Source of the DNA: Meira nashicola
Lineage: Eukaryota > Basidiomycota > Exobasidiomycetes > Exobasidiales > Brachybasidiaceae
Length of the DNA stretch: 64,000 bases
NCBI GenBank assembly: GCA_001600355.1
Contig: BCJU01000003.1
Location: forward strand, 810,519-874,518
Direction: 5' to 3'
In this document: piece after piece, positions 1-10,100 of the stretch
How the letters are laid out: each line of letters begins with the position of its first letter
How positions within the stretch are numbered: the first letter of the stretch is position 1
Translations under genes and position numbers: made by a program
Notes under the pieces: generated by a model
What the model was told of the DNA's origin: nothing
Databases searched by the model: none
Seen by the model: only the letters and a program-made list of their open reading frames with translations

Positions 1-3000
1 ACCAATCACTTTCTTGTCGTTTGTGAAAGCACTGACAAATTTGTTCAAGCTCCATGGATCTACTTCTGTATCTGCATCAACCTGCAACACATACTCGTAA
101 AAGCTCGGATTTACACCAATCACATTTTTGATCTGATGAAAGACTTCAAGCTCCATAGGGTTCATTGGAAGACCGAAATGAACTTTGTTTAGGAATCGCA
201 TCAAGATCAATTGCGAATCTCGCTTTCCTCTATTTCCTGGTCGATGACGTTCGGTGGGTTTTCCACATTTCACCACAACAACATACGGAACAACATGACC
301 ATGATGCTCGTACAAACCACTGTAGACCTTTGCCATATTGTGCTGCTTACTGCCTTCACCTAGGGATAAGAAGCTTAAAGGCTCCGGTTCCAATCTTGTA
401 TCTGCGCCAAGGATGTCTAATACAATTCTTGGAGTGGGTCTATCGTTTCCAGAGCCCACAATCATTCCGTCACAAATTACAAATAACAATTTTCTCTTGT
501 CGTCATACTTTAATGCTGCCAATGAATTGATCGTCTTTCGCATGGATTCTTCTCCTTCTGTATAACATGGAACTTGGCAAATTACAAACTTGTCATGATC
601 TTCCGGTACACGAGCTCGACCAAATTGCAAGGCAGCCAAGAATTTAAATCCAATGATTGCAACCATAATAACAGACAGCGCTAATAAAATATTTTGCGAG
701 AATCTGCATTGTGGAGAATTACGATTATCCTTTTTACCGATAAAGAATAGATTTCGCAGACAAACTCTTTGTCGATGCGATTCTGCATTCGATAGTGGTA
801 AAGCATCAATCTTCTTTGTCAAATCTTGACCAGGATTTTGATTGAACAAAGAGATTAATGATTCTGACATGAAAGCTGCATCAGTATCTCCAGGTGCTCT
901 CATATTCGCCGGAGCTTGTACTGCACCTCGATAACCTTGTCGAATATAGTCTGATACGTCATAGACATCACCTCGATATACACCTACCGAACGTCCATCT
1001 CCAATTAAATCTTGAATACCTTCCGGTGTATAGCCCATGAAGCCAACACGGAAATTGGAACGCATCAATACCATAGACTCGTAGTACCAATCTGGTCGTG
1101 TATCCTCAGGATGAATAGCTCGGAAGTCATGATATTTTGCATTTACGTCAGACGTATTCTCGTTCGTCAACTGAACCCACGGACTGATAGATCCCGATCT
1201 GCCATTGCATAAAGCATTGACTTGAACAGGAAAGATTGGTGTAGCATCAATGCCAGCATACTTTTTGATAATGTCATCTTGAACAACGGGAATAGAAGTT
1301 TTGTGCATGGTAATAATATTGTCCAAATTGAAAACCTCTCCACGAATTCTTGTCATGGAATATTTGCTCGCTTTCGCTTGAAATTCTGCATCAGAAAATA
1401 CGTGCTGCTTGGGACAGATCAAATTACCAAGAATGGTAATGACAAAAATGGCACATGCACAAACGAGCCAAACCATCATATTAATTGCTAGCTTTTCGCG
1501 CCATGCCATTCGAATATCAGGACGTTTCAGACCGCAAAGTTTTGAGAGTACAAAGGAAGGAATCCAAAATGTCAAAGACCAAGTAATGCAAGTCCATTTG
1601 CGTCTAGCTGCGGTGACATGAGCCACCTCTACTGTCTCATGAGGATCTGTACCGCTGAATCCGGCGATTTTTTCGTCCACCTGACCAGAAAACATATTGC
1701 GAGAAGGCGCATAGCTTTCTGTACCAGCAATAGACGGCGAAGTGTGATCAAATCGGCTGGATTGAAAACCTGAAAGGCTAGTTACCGAACTTTTTGCGTC
1801 ATCAAAATCTTCCTCACCAGGTCTGGCTCCAATACGATTGCGTAATTGATTTGAAAAAGGATTTTGTGCATGACCAGCGCTTCCGGTACCATCTGAAAAT
1901 GCTTTTCGTTGTGAGTACAGATTGGCTTGATCATCTCCATGCAGAAGTGGATCTATTTCACCGCGTGCGATAGCATCTGCATCCAGCATAGCTCTACGTT
2001 CATTCGCACGTACTTCATCCGGATCAGCAGCGCGCAATTCATCCTCCAATTGACGGAATATTTTATGGCACAAAAAGATCTTCATTCGACCGCATCTTGC
2101 TTGTTTGTCAGACCAACCCATCACTTCTTTAGCATTGTTGCACTTTTGTCTTGCTTCTCCACCAGAAGCGCCTTTCATTTCAGCAGCATTGAGGAATGCC
2201 AAATCCGAATAACGCTCACAAAATTCATCATGTGTCATACTGACTGTGTATTCGTTACTCAAGCCAACTGCAAGATCGTTTATTCCATATGTGATGACTT
2301 GTTGTTTTACCTGACGTGCTTCAAATTGATTAGGAAGTTGATGATCGTTTGGGCGGATGCAAATAACGAGCCACGCTTTACTTTCCTCTAATGTTTTGAA
2401 AAGAGTGTCGAAAGCACTCTTGAATTCACCGGCAACACAACGAATGCCATCTTTTTTACTCTTCTTGCCTTGTTCATCATCAATGGTATTATCGCCATCA
2501 TTTCCATCTTCATCACTGTCGTTCTGTTTCTCCGATTTGCTTTCATCTCTTTTCAATGTTCCAGCTCGACGCATTGTTCCACTTCTATTCGGTCTTCTGG
2601 TAGATGGTGTTCGAGATGGCTTGAGCGAATGTTGAACGGCGACCAAGGTTTGTTCGCTACGAGGATGTGCTTGTACATTTAACGTTCGATTATTGAAAAG
2701 GCCACGAATAAATGCATTATCAGAACCTGCGAACGCACCCGGCGCAGCTGGTCCGCCAGTTGTCTGCAAAGGACCTTGAAGCAAGGAGACAAAATCTGGA
2801 TTCGTCATATCACTATTTTTCTCCAAGAATTGATGACTTGTATAATTCACAGGGCCGGAAAAATGACTGATTGTGAAAGTTGTTGCACCACTTCTGTCAA
2901 TCGGACCTACTTTGAAGCTTGGATGATTTCCCCATCTTTTTCCAAAAGCTTCTGCCATCGTTCGATCCGTCTTCTTTGGCATACGACGTGCTTGATCGTC

Positions 3001-4404
3001 CATAATATGCACTAGACCACCAGGCTGATTTGTTATCAAACGTAAGCACTCGGAATTATTGGCGTAGGACACTTCTTCGATAGCATTTTCGATACCTTCA
3101 TGAGCAAATTCTTCTTTGCGATGCTCGAACACGGTGTTAAAGAGGAACTGATGAAGCATTTCATTTGCAAAGTTGACAATAAATTGATCTAACGAATTCT
3201 GACGTGCTTGATTTTGTGGCCCTGGCATGTCTAAGACACTGACGAATGTGCTGAAAGTGTCTTTGCATAATTTTTCGTTAGCAAATTCTGCTACCCATGT
3301 GAAGAGCATCGAATACAGAAAAGTTGCAAGGTCATCACGGTTGTTTGCTGAGCCATCAGCATCTAGAAGGATTGTACAAACTTCATTGCGAATCAATTTG
3401 GTTTTGAATGTCAGAGATTCTTCCAATGCGCGGGGAGGAATGCCAAGAAAGTTGGATACTGTCTGTAAAGTGTCTTTATTGCGTACCGAAGCAGACTCTT
3501 GCGTGCTATGACGATCATGGTAAAATTCAATATCACCCACGTGCAAAATGGCGCTCAAAACCTGACACAAGGACGCCACTTGACGTTTGGACATACCAAT
3601 ATTCTTGAATGCTTGCTTGAGCTTGTTAAAACGATTGACATCATCTTGAACACTTTCTCTGCTTCCTCGTGTATGGGAAGCCAAAAGTCTGAAATTTGTA
3701 CCTTCTCCCAACATCAAATGCTGTCTCTCATCAGCAGAGCAGCCAGCTAAGAGAGCATACAAGACGTGAAAATTTCTGTCTCCCGCTGGACACTTTGTCA
3801 AGCGCTCTTTTTCCAAATAGTAATTCAAAGTCTTGTAACCAATAACTTTTCCTGATTCATCAAATTGAAGTTCAGTATATTTGCTGTATCTTGAAGCGTT
3901 GTTATTGTCTAGCGTTTGACAATGCGCAAATGATTCCAAGACATATTCTGCAGACGGAATCTGAACGGCTAATTTTGAGCCTTTCTTTCCAGGAGAAGCA
4001 GAGCTGAGTGCAAGAAGAGCACGTACTATCTTCTTTCTGGATTCCGATTTGCCTGATGAAGTTTCACCTGCTAAGATTATACTTTGATCTTGACCTGTTC
4101 GCATCATATAAAAGTATGCATTACAAGTGAAGCCAAAGATATGACTAGGTAGAGTAACATGCTTTTCTCGATCAAATTGACGATAATCGGCAGTGTATTG
4201 TCGTAATACTTCTTCATTTTCGTGAGCGCCATTTGGAGAGTAGGGATTGAGTGAAAGTAAAATTGTATGAGACAAAGGAAGAAATGTTTTGGAAGCATAA
4301 AAACGATCGCGCAAAGTAGATACGATTGAATCTGCATTGAAAGAGCCAGGTGGCAGATTACAAATCATATCAAGATCATCATGACGATCTTCATTGGATT
4401 GCAT
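1..4404 (-). CDS. Class V/VII chitin synthase with N-terminal myosin motor domain (3' end beyond window)
   Basis: One uninterrupted frame runs from an ATG at 4404 off the left edge (1468 codons, no stop). An in-frame TAA lies just upstream of this ATG. The N-terminal half is a myosin head: P-loop GETSSGKS near residues 112-119, switch I NNNASRYSKY, and the late-motor WFVICIRPN motif. A Ser/charged linker, membrane segments (around WIPSFVLSKL and MMVWFVCACAIFVITIL) and a DEK/cytochrome-b5-like lumenal part follow. The chitin synthase catalytic domain then begins; VDADTEV is visible just before the edge. The enzyme polymerises GlcNAc into wall chitin, and the motor helps deliver it to growth sites. 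The switch II region reads LDMPGPQN, without the usual DxxGxE glutamate, as often seen in chitin synthase motor domains. A further 5' exon cannot be excluded. The family is clear; class V versus VII is not settled because the C-terminal half is missing. Confidence 0.93.
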   Translation of the reverse strand, partial: MQSNEDRHDDLDMICNLPPGSFNADSIVSTLRDRFYASKTFLPLSHTILLSLNPYSPNGAHENEEVLRQYTADYRQFDREKHVTLPSHIFGFTCNAYFYMMRTGQDQSIILAGETSSGKSESRKKIVRALLALSSASPGKKGSKLAVQIPSAEYVLESFAHCQTLDNNNASRYSKYTELQFDESGKVIGYKTLNYYLEKERLTKCPAGDRNFHVLYALLAGCSADERQHLMLGEGTNFRLLASHTRGSRESVQDDVNRFNKLKQAFKNIGMSKRQVASLCQVLSAILHVGDIEFYHDRHSTQESASVRNKDTLQTVSNFLGIPPRALEESLTFKTKLIRNEVCTILLDADGSANNRDDLATFLYSMLFTWVAEFANEKLCKDTFSTFVSVLDMPGPQNQARQNSLDQFIVNFANEMLHQFLFNTVFEHRKEEFAHEGIENAIEEVSYANNSECLRLITNQPGGLVHIMDDQARRMPKKTDRTMAEAFGKRWGNHPSFKVGPIDRSGATTFTISHFSGPVNYTSHQFLEKNSDMTNPDFVSLLQGPLQTTGGPAAPGAFAGSDNAFIRGLFNNRTLNVQAHPRSEQTLVAVQHSLKPSRTPSTRRPNRSGTMRRAGTLKRDESKSEKQNDSDEDGNDGDNTIDDEQGKKSKKDGIRCVAGEFKSAFDTLFKTLEESKAWLVICIRPNDHQLPNQFEARQVKQQVITYGINDLAVGLSNEYTVSMTHDEFCERYSDLAFLNAAEMKGASGGEARQKCNNAKEVMGWSDKQARCGRMKIFLCHKIFRQLEDELRAADPDEVRANERRAMLDADAIARGEIDPLLHGDDQANLYSQRKAFSDGTGSAGHAQNPFSNQLRNRIGARPGEEDFDDAKSSVTSLSGFQSSRFDHTSPSIAGTESYAPSRNMFSGQVDEKIAGFSGTDPHETVEVAHVTAARRKWTCITWSLTFWIPSFVLSKLCGLKRPDIRMAWREKLAINMMVWLVCACAIFVITILGNLICPKQHVFSDAEFQAKASKYSMTRIRGEVFNLDNIITMHKTSIPVVQDDIIKKYAGIDATPIFPVQVNALCNGRSGSISPWVQLTNENTSDVNAKYHDFRAIHPEDTRPDWYYESMVLMRSNFRVGFMGYTPEGIQDLIGDGRSVGVYRGDVYDVSDYIRQGYRGAVQAPANMRAPGDTDAAFMSESLISLFNQNPGQDLTKKIDALPLSNAESHRQRVCLRNLFFIGKKDNRNSPQCRFSQNILLALSVIMVAIIGFKFLAALQFGRARVPEDHDKFVICQVPCYTEGEESMRKTINSLAALKYDDKRKLLFVICDGMIVGSGNDRPTPRIVLDILGADTRLEPEPLSFLSLGEGSKQHNMAKVYSGLYEHHGHVVPYVVVVKCGKPTERHRPGNRGKRDSQLILMRFLNKVHFGLPMNPMELEVFHQIKNVIGVNPSFYEYVLQVDADTEVDPWSLNKFVSAFTNDKKVIG

Positions 4405-5082
4405 TTTGCCTTATAAGCTCTCTCGCTAGAGATGACAGGAAGAAAGCGAATTGTTACTATTCTCTTGTCGACAAATTTATGCAAAAGGGTAAAAGTTTGT
4501 AATACACGTGTCGGATCTTGATCGACAAGGTATGTCATTCAGGCATATCCTACACTGAGCCGCCGCAAACAAGAATTGAGCGGCACCGTTTTGGACAGGA
4601 AAAGGTGCACAGCCCTTTACAAAATGTTTTTCCCTCCGCTTAACTACTTTTGCAAAAAAAACAAAGTTGTCTTTGCTCTAGCAAGTATATTTTATTGTAG
4701 AGCTTGAGTTTCCCATACATTATTTCTTGAAACACAAAGTCGTTTCTAAAATAGGACAAGTCTAAATACAGTTTTTACACTGCTTACAAATTACTGGCAT
4801 ATGGAAGAAGAGTGACAAAAATCATTTTCAATAAATGTATCGTATTCTTCAAATTTTTCAAGTCTTTTCGTTCTTTCTGAAAACAAGTTTCCTTTATATG
4901 ACATTATTATTGACTGTATCTGAGGCTCGCGTAAGTCTCCATGTAAACAAAGTGAGAAGTGAAAAAAAGATGGCACTTCCAAAGTCGTACTTAAATAGGT
5001 TTCTTCTGCTTATATAATCCATCCTGGCCTGAGCGCGTGCAAGGCCGCGAAGCTTGCGTGTTGCTTTTGTTGCTGTGACGCA
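4405..5082. promoter_or_regulatory. Divergent intergenic region between chitin synthase and Rpn3
   Basis: No coding support on either strand. It holds a CACGTG box at 4505-4510 and a TATATAA element at 5011-5017 that suits the plus-strand Rpn3 gene. No consensus proteasome-associated element (GGTGGCAAA) was seen on either strand. Confidence 0.5.
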
Positions 5083-6960
5083 ATGTGTTATCCTTCGCGT
5101 ATGCAAGATTCAACATCCTTCTGCCATCATTCTTTGTATCCTTTCGATAGAATGCCAGACGCAAATATGACTTCAGCCGCAAAGATTAAAGAGAAAGAAG
5201 CGGCAATCGAAAATGGGGTAAAGCCTACAAAGCCAATCACACCACGTTCACCGAAAGATTTATCTTTATCGTTATTACGTCACAATCTTGCATTGATTGT
5301 ACGATCAGTGGTACATTTAGAACCTAGATTCGCTGCTCGTGCGATTCGAACAATCACTTCAACACGTAAATTATGCCTTTTACATCCAGATGTGTTGGCT
5401 AGGTTAGTGGAAGAAGGTACCATAAAAGAATCACCTATTAGGGCTCAATTGTTATCCCATCTTCCTCACCCATACACGCCTACTCCCTCATCTTCCGTCA
5501 AAACAGCAACAGCTGATGCAATGGATGTGGATGTAACAGCAGATGCTGCCAAAGCAGACAATACCAAAAAAACTACCACAAAAGATGCAACAGACACACC
5601 GTTCAAACATGTGGCAGAAGCAACTTCAGATCTTGATGCATACCTTTCCCTTTTGGTGGCAGTATATCTGATCGATACACATCACGTTTCAGAAGCTTTG
5701 AATTTATCAAGACTTTCATTGACACAGATGCAAACAGCAAACAAACGTACACTTGATCAAACAATGGCACGTACTGTGTATTATCTTGCAAGATGTATCG
5801 AAATTCTTAAAGCTCAAGGCAAAAGTGGAGGATTGGCGGAAGAACGTACTGCTCTTCTATCGATTCATCGAACTGCAGCATTACGACATGACGTTGAGAC
5901 GAATGCAACTGTGCAAAATTTGTTGCTACGATCGTATATTGTTGAATCTAATCTTTACGATCAAGCTGACAAGCTTGTAGCACGCGCTCCATTCCCAAGA
6001 GCACAAGCTGGAAACGGACAGATTGCACGGTATGAATATTATGTTGGACGAATTCGCGCTGTTCAATTGAATTACACTGAAGCTCACACGCATCTGCAAC
6101 AAGCCATCCGAAGAGCACCTCAACCAAGCTCATTGGCAGAAGAGGAGGAAAAGCAAAGTACAACAAAAACAGCAAGCAAAGAAGATAAGAAGGGGGAGAA
6201 GGGAGAGAAGGAAGATTCTAGTGCAAGTGCAAAGAAGGATGATGCTGCTGATGTGCCAGATGCATACGCAACACTAAAAGCTGAGCTCAAGAAGTCTGAA
6301 AAGACACCAGCTGGAGTTGGATTCCTACAAACTGCTTACAAATACCTTGTAGTTGTTGAATTGTTAATGGGAGATATTCCAGAAAGAGGCATTTTCCGTA
6401 CGCCGATCTTAAAGAAAGCTCTAGCGCCTTACATGGAAATTGTTCAAGCCGTCCGTGTCGGAGACCTTTCGCGATTCTCCAAGACTTTGTCAACATATAC
6501 GAAACTTTTCCAAGCAGATAAAACGTACAGCTTAATCTTAAGATTACGTCACAATGTTATCAAAACAGGTATTCGTACAATCTCTTTAGCATACTCTCGT
6601 ATCAGTTTGGCTGATATCACGAAAAAGCTTCATTTGGAGTCAGAAGAAGATGCAGAGTATATTGTTGCTAAAGCAATTCGTGATGGTGTGATCGAAGCTC
6701 AAGTAAATCATGAACGCGGTGAAATGACAAGTCGCGAAACAGGTGATGTTTATAGTACAAACGAACCTCAAGCACAATTAAGACAAAGAATTAATTTCTG
6801 CTTGCAATTACACAACGAAAGTGTAAAAGCAATGCGCTATCCACTTAACAATCACAAAGCCGAATTAGATTCAGCTTCGGCCGCTCGTGAACGTGAACGT
6901 GAGCTTGCTCAAGGGATTGCTGATGGAGATATCAGCGATGAAGATGAAGATTGGGTTTAA
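5083..6960 (+). CDS. RPN3: 26S proteasome regulatory subunit Rpn3 (PSMD3 family)
   Basis: Single exon, up to 625 residues. Rpn3 is a non-ATPase scaffold subunit of the proteasome lid. The central part is TPR-like helical repeats. The C-terminal PCI domain (about residues 400-570) contains the characteristic IRTISLAYSRISLADI, IVAKAIRDGVIEA and QLRQRINFCLQLHNESVKAM stretches. The tail is acidic (SDEDEDWV), as in other Rpn3 proteins. A low-complexity Lys/Glu insert lies near residues 355-385. The start is uncertain: ATG 5083 is the longest, but 5152 (MPDAN) and 5167 (MTSAA) lie in frame and 5152 has a better -3 A context. The TATATAA at 5011-5017 is compatible with any of the three. Family assignment is confident. 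Confidence 0.93.
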   Translation: MCYPSRMQDSTSFCHHSLYPFDRMPDANMTSAAKIKEKEAAIENGVKPTKPITPRSPKDLSLSLLRHNLALIVRSVVHLEPRFAARAIRTITSTRKLCLLHPDVLARLVEEGTIKESPIRAQLLSHLPHPYTPTPSSSVKTATADAMDVDVTADAAKADNTKKTTTKDATDTPFKHVAEATSDLDAYLSLLVAVYLIDTHHVSEALNLSRLSLTQMQTANKRTLDQTMARTVYYLARCIEILKAQGKSGGLAEERTALLSIHRTAALRHDVETNATVQNLLLRSYIVESNLYDQADKLVARAPFPRAQAGNGQIARYEYYVGRIRAVQLNYTEAHTHLQQAIRRAPQPSSLAEEEEKQSTTKTASKEDKKGEKGEKEDSSASAKKDDAADVPDAYATLKAELKKSEKTPAGVGFLQTAYKYLVVVELLMGDIPERGIFRTPILKKALAPYMEIVQAVRVGDLSRFSKTLSTYTKLFQADKTYSLILRLRHNVIKTGIRTISLAYSRISLADITKKLHLESEEDAEYIVAKAIRDGVIEAQVNHERGEMTSRETGDVYSTNEPQAQLRQRINFCLQLHNESVKAMRYPLNNHKAELDSASAARERERELAQGIADGDISDEDEDWV

Positions 6961-7106
6961 CGTAATTCGATAGACTTTGTATCATTTCTTTATTTCGCAT
7001 CACAATCAATATGAGTAAAATAAAAAATTGTTTTTTGTGTGTAATGGTCATTATCATAAGGTTGATTTTGTGCAGAAATATAAATACAATAAGTGCTTAA
7101 AGGGTT

Positions 7107-10100
7107 TTACACAACATCAGATCGACAAGTTGGACATTGCTTGGTATTTCTTAAAAGTTTTGCTGCACATTGTTCGTGCAAGACATGTAAACAAGGAAAA
7201 ACGCAAGCTAAATTACCTTCTTTGAATTGAACCAAACAAACTGCACATCTTTCAACTTTAACACCCGCAACTGCTAAAGCTAATTTAACTTTATCTTTTC
7301 CATCTTGACGTTTACCTACGATCCTTCTTCGTAAAACTTCAACTTTTCCAACCGGTAAACTTTCCATTTCATCTTGCGTTAATCCGGGTGCTTTTGCAGG
7401 ACCTAAAAATTCAGCTAATAAATGTAAATCATCATATGTATCTCTTCTTTGTGATTCATTTCCATCATTATCTTGATCATTTTCTTCTTCTCCATCTCCG
7501 CCGCCTGAATTACCACCTGATGTACTCCTCAATCGTTCATCTGCAAGTCTTGACGCGAAAATATCCAAATCTGTAATTCCAAGTGAAGCAACACGTCTTG
7601 GACCATTTTGTGGAATTTGTTCAGTCACATTGTTCGAAGTTATATTTTCTGTTTCTTCAACAGTATTCACTGGCGATTCATGCTGAACATCTTCTTCTTC
7701 TTCTACATCTTGTATCGGCAATTCTGGTGTCTCTGTACGATCTAGACTGGGCTCCGGACTTGCTACGTGAATTTGACGATTCAATTGTTCAGAAATTCTT
7801 CGTGGCAGAGCATCCATAGTGGCAGGAGGAGAAGGTGTCTCTCTTCTCTCATTCGGCAGAATAGTTGGAGGTATAGGTAAAGGTCGTGACCGTTGACGAT
7901 CGGGAAATCCACCACTGAATCGAGAGGGTATTTGTTGTGATGGCTGTCCGATTGCATGTTGAACAGATGCCGAATTGATTGAAGCAAATGCTGGCCTATT
8001 TGGTAAAACGGGAGAATTAAAGGTGGAAGAACTAGCAGAACTACTACTGCCGGAAAATTGCCTCTGTCGTTCTATTGCAATATTATGCAAAGCTCTTGCC
8101 ATTGAAGCTTGTGAAGGATTGTGTAAAGGTTGCACGGATGGTTGTTGTTCTTCATTTGATGCGACTCGAGATATTGATCCATTTCGACGTGATCCAAATA
8201 GCGGTGGAGGAGGTGGTGGTGGTCGCCTTCTCAATTGCTCCTCCCTTGCTTGAGGTTGTTCAGTATTCATTCGAGAGATAGAAGATTGTGATGATTGTCT
8301 TTGCAAATCAGGTTGAAACTTTGTTGGTGAAGATGGACGCCTTCCCGTAGAATCACGATCAGGTCCTGCATTCTGTTCAAACCGTTCTACCATTGCTTGA
8401 ATTCTACTGCTACGTGTAGGTGAAGGATTACGAGGTGGTAATTGATCCTGTTGATTGTTACCCTCTTCAGCATCATGTAAACGAACATCTGGTTGCATTG
8501 GATTAGGCAACCTTGACCTTTCTTGCTGAGGAATGTAAGCCATCCAACTTGGTGTGCCTAACATCGAAGGAGGACGACGAGATCGATTTTGGAATCGTGA
8601 AGATTCTTTTTCTCTTTCTTCTTCTTCCATCCGTCGAGCTTGTGAAGGTGGAAAATGTCGAGTTGCATCGGTAATGGTAGGTAATCTACCTAAAGGACGA
8701 GGAGCATTAATACTTCTTGGATTGGAAAAAGAAGATGACGCCATTTGACGATTTCCGATTGCACCTGATCGCATCAATTTACTTGGTTCAGCTATGAGAG
8801 GTTCAGAACCGTTTGAAGTTGTTGTACGAACGTTGGAAGGAGTTGTACGAGCTAATAATCTCTCTAAAGCTGCCAAAGAATCACGATCGACGCCAACGGG
8901 AAGTGAATCTTGATTTCTTTGAATTTGTGAGAGTGAGCTTAATGCTTCTCTTCTTGCTTGTTGTTCGTTCATCAATTCCATTCTTGAAGTTGAAGCATTC
9001 GACCATGAAGGTTTACGAGTATTATCATTAACTTGTCCATTTACCCATCGCGAACGAGAATTAGTCTCTGCACTTGATTTGCGTATGTCTGATGACGGTA
9101 ATCGTTCAGACATTGAAGGTCTACGGCCATCCTCATTTGTCGGTACAGCTCTGCCATCAATAGTAACATCAAATAATCGTTCAAGAGAGGCACGAGATGC
9201 ATTTTGAGATGTTGAAGGTTCACCAGCTTCTGTGGGTGATAAACGAGCAGAAAATAGATCCTTTAAACGATTTTGAACGGCGGGACGATTGACAGAGTTG
9301 GCGTGTAAAGTGGAAGATGCATTTTGAAAATCTTCATTTTCTTCATCATCAGTGAAATCTCTACTACTCGCACTATCTTCTTCAAACATACCAGCACGAA
9401 TGCTATTTATATCGCCTTCACTTGTACTGTAATGTACTACTGATTCACTTGAAGGAAGGTTTGGAAGAGGTCTTACTGGTTGTTTACCTTTATCAATCGT
9501 TGAATTTGTAATTGTTTCCTCTCTTTCAGGTACACTTTGACCATCTTCCATTTCAGGAGGAGAGTCTGAATTTGAATCTTCATCTTCCAATCGATTCAAA
9601 TCACTTTCGCTACTGCTTTCACTGCTGCTATCAAACGCTGCTCCACCGCGTGATCGACCCAAGACTAAAGGTGGTGGCGCTCTTGGAACGCTTGAACCAA
9701 CTTTACCCAATTCAGGAAGTTCAACAGGTGTTCGTTTATTGCGTTCACCATGCAAAGCACCAGGCATACTCGATTCTACATCCGAGCCTGCATCTTCTTC
9801 ATCGGAAGAATCAACGATTGCTTGTGCATTTTGTGAAACTTTTTGTTGCATTCTCTTAAATTGCTTTTCTTCTTTTGCCCATTCTGCTTCCGAATCGGAT
9901 GATTGAGGACCTTCATCCATGCCACCGCTGCTTGAAGAAGTTTGTTTACGTTCAGGTCTTGGTCGTGAATGATTATCTACTTTTTGTTCATTTGTTTCTG
10001 ATAAAATAGATTGTAAATCTGATGTTCTTGTTTGGTTTTCACTATTCGATCGTAACAAAGATGAAGAACTTGCCACTTCCTGTGCTGGTAAACCGCTCGC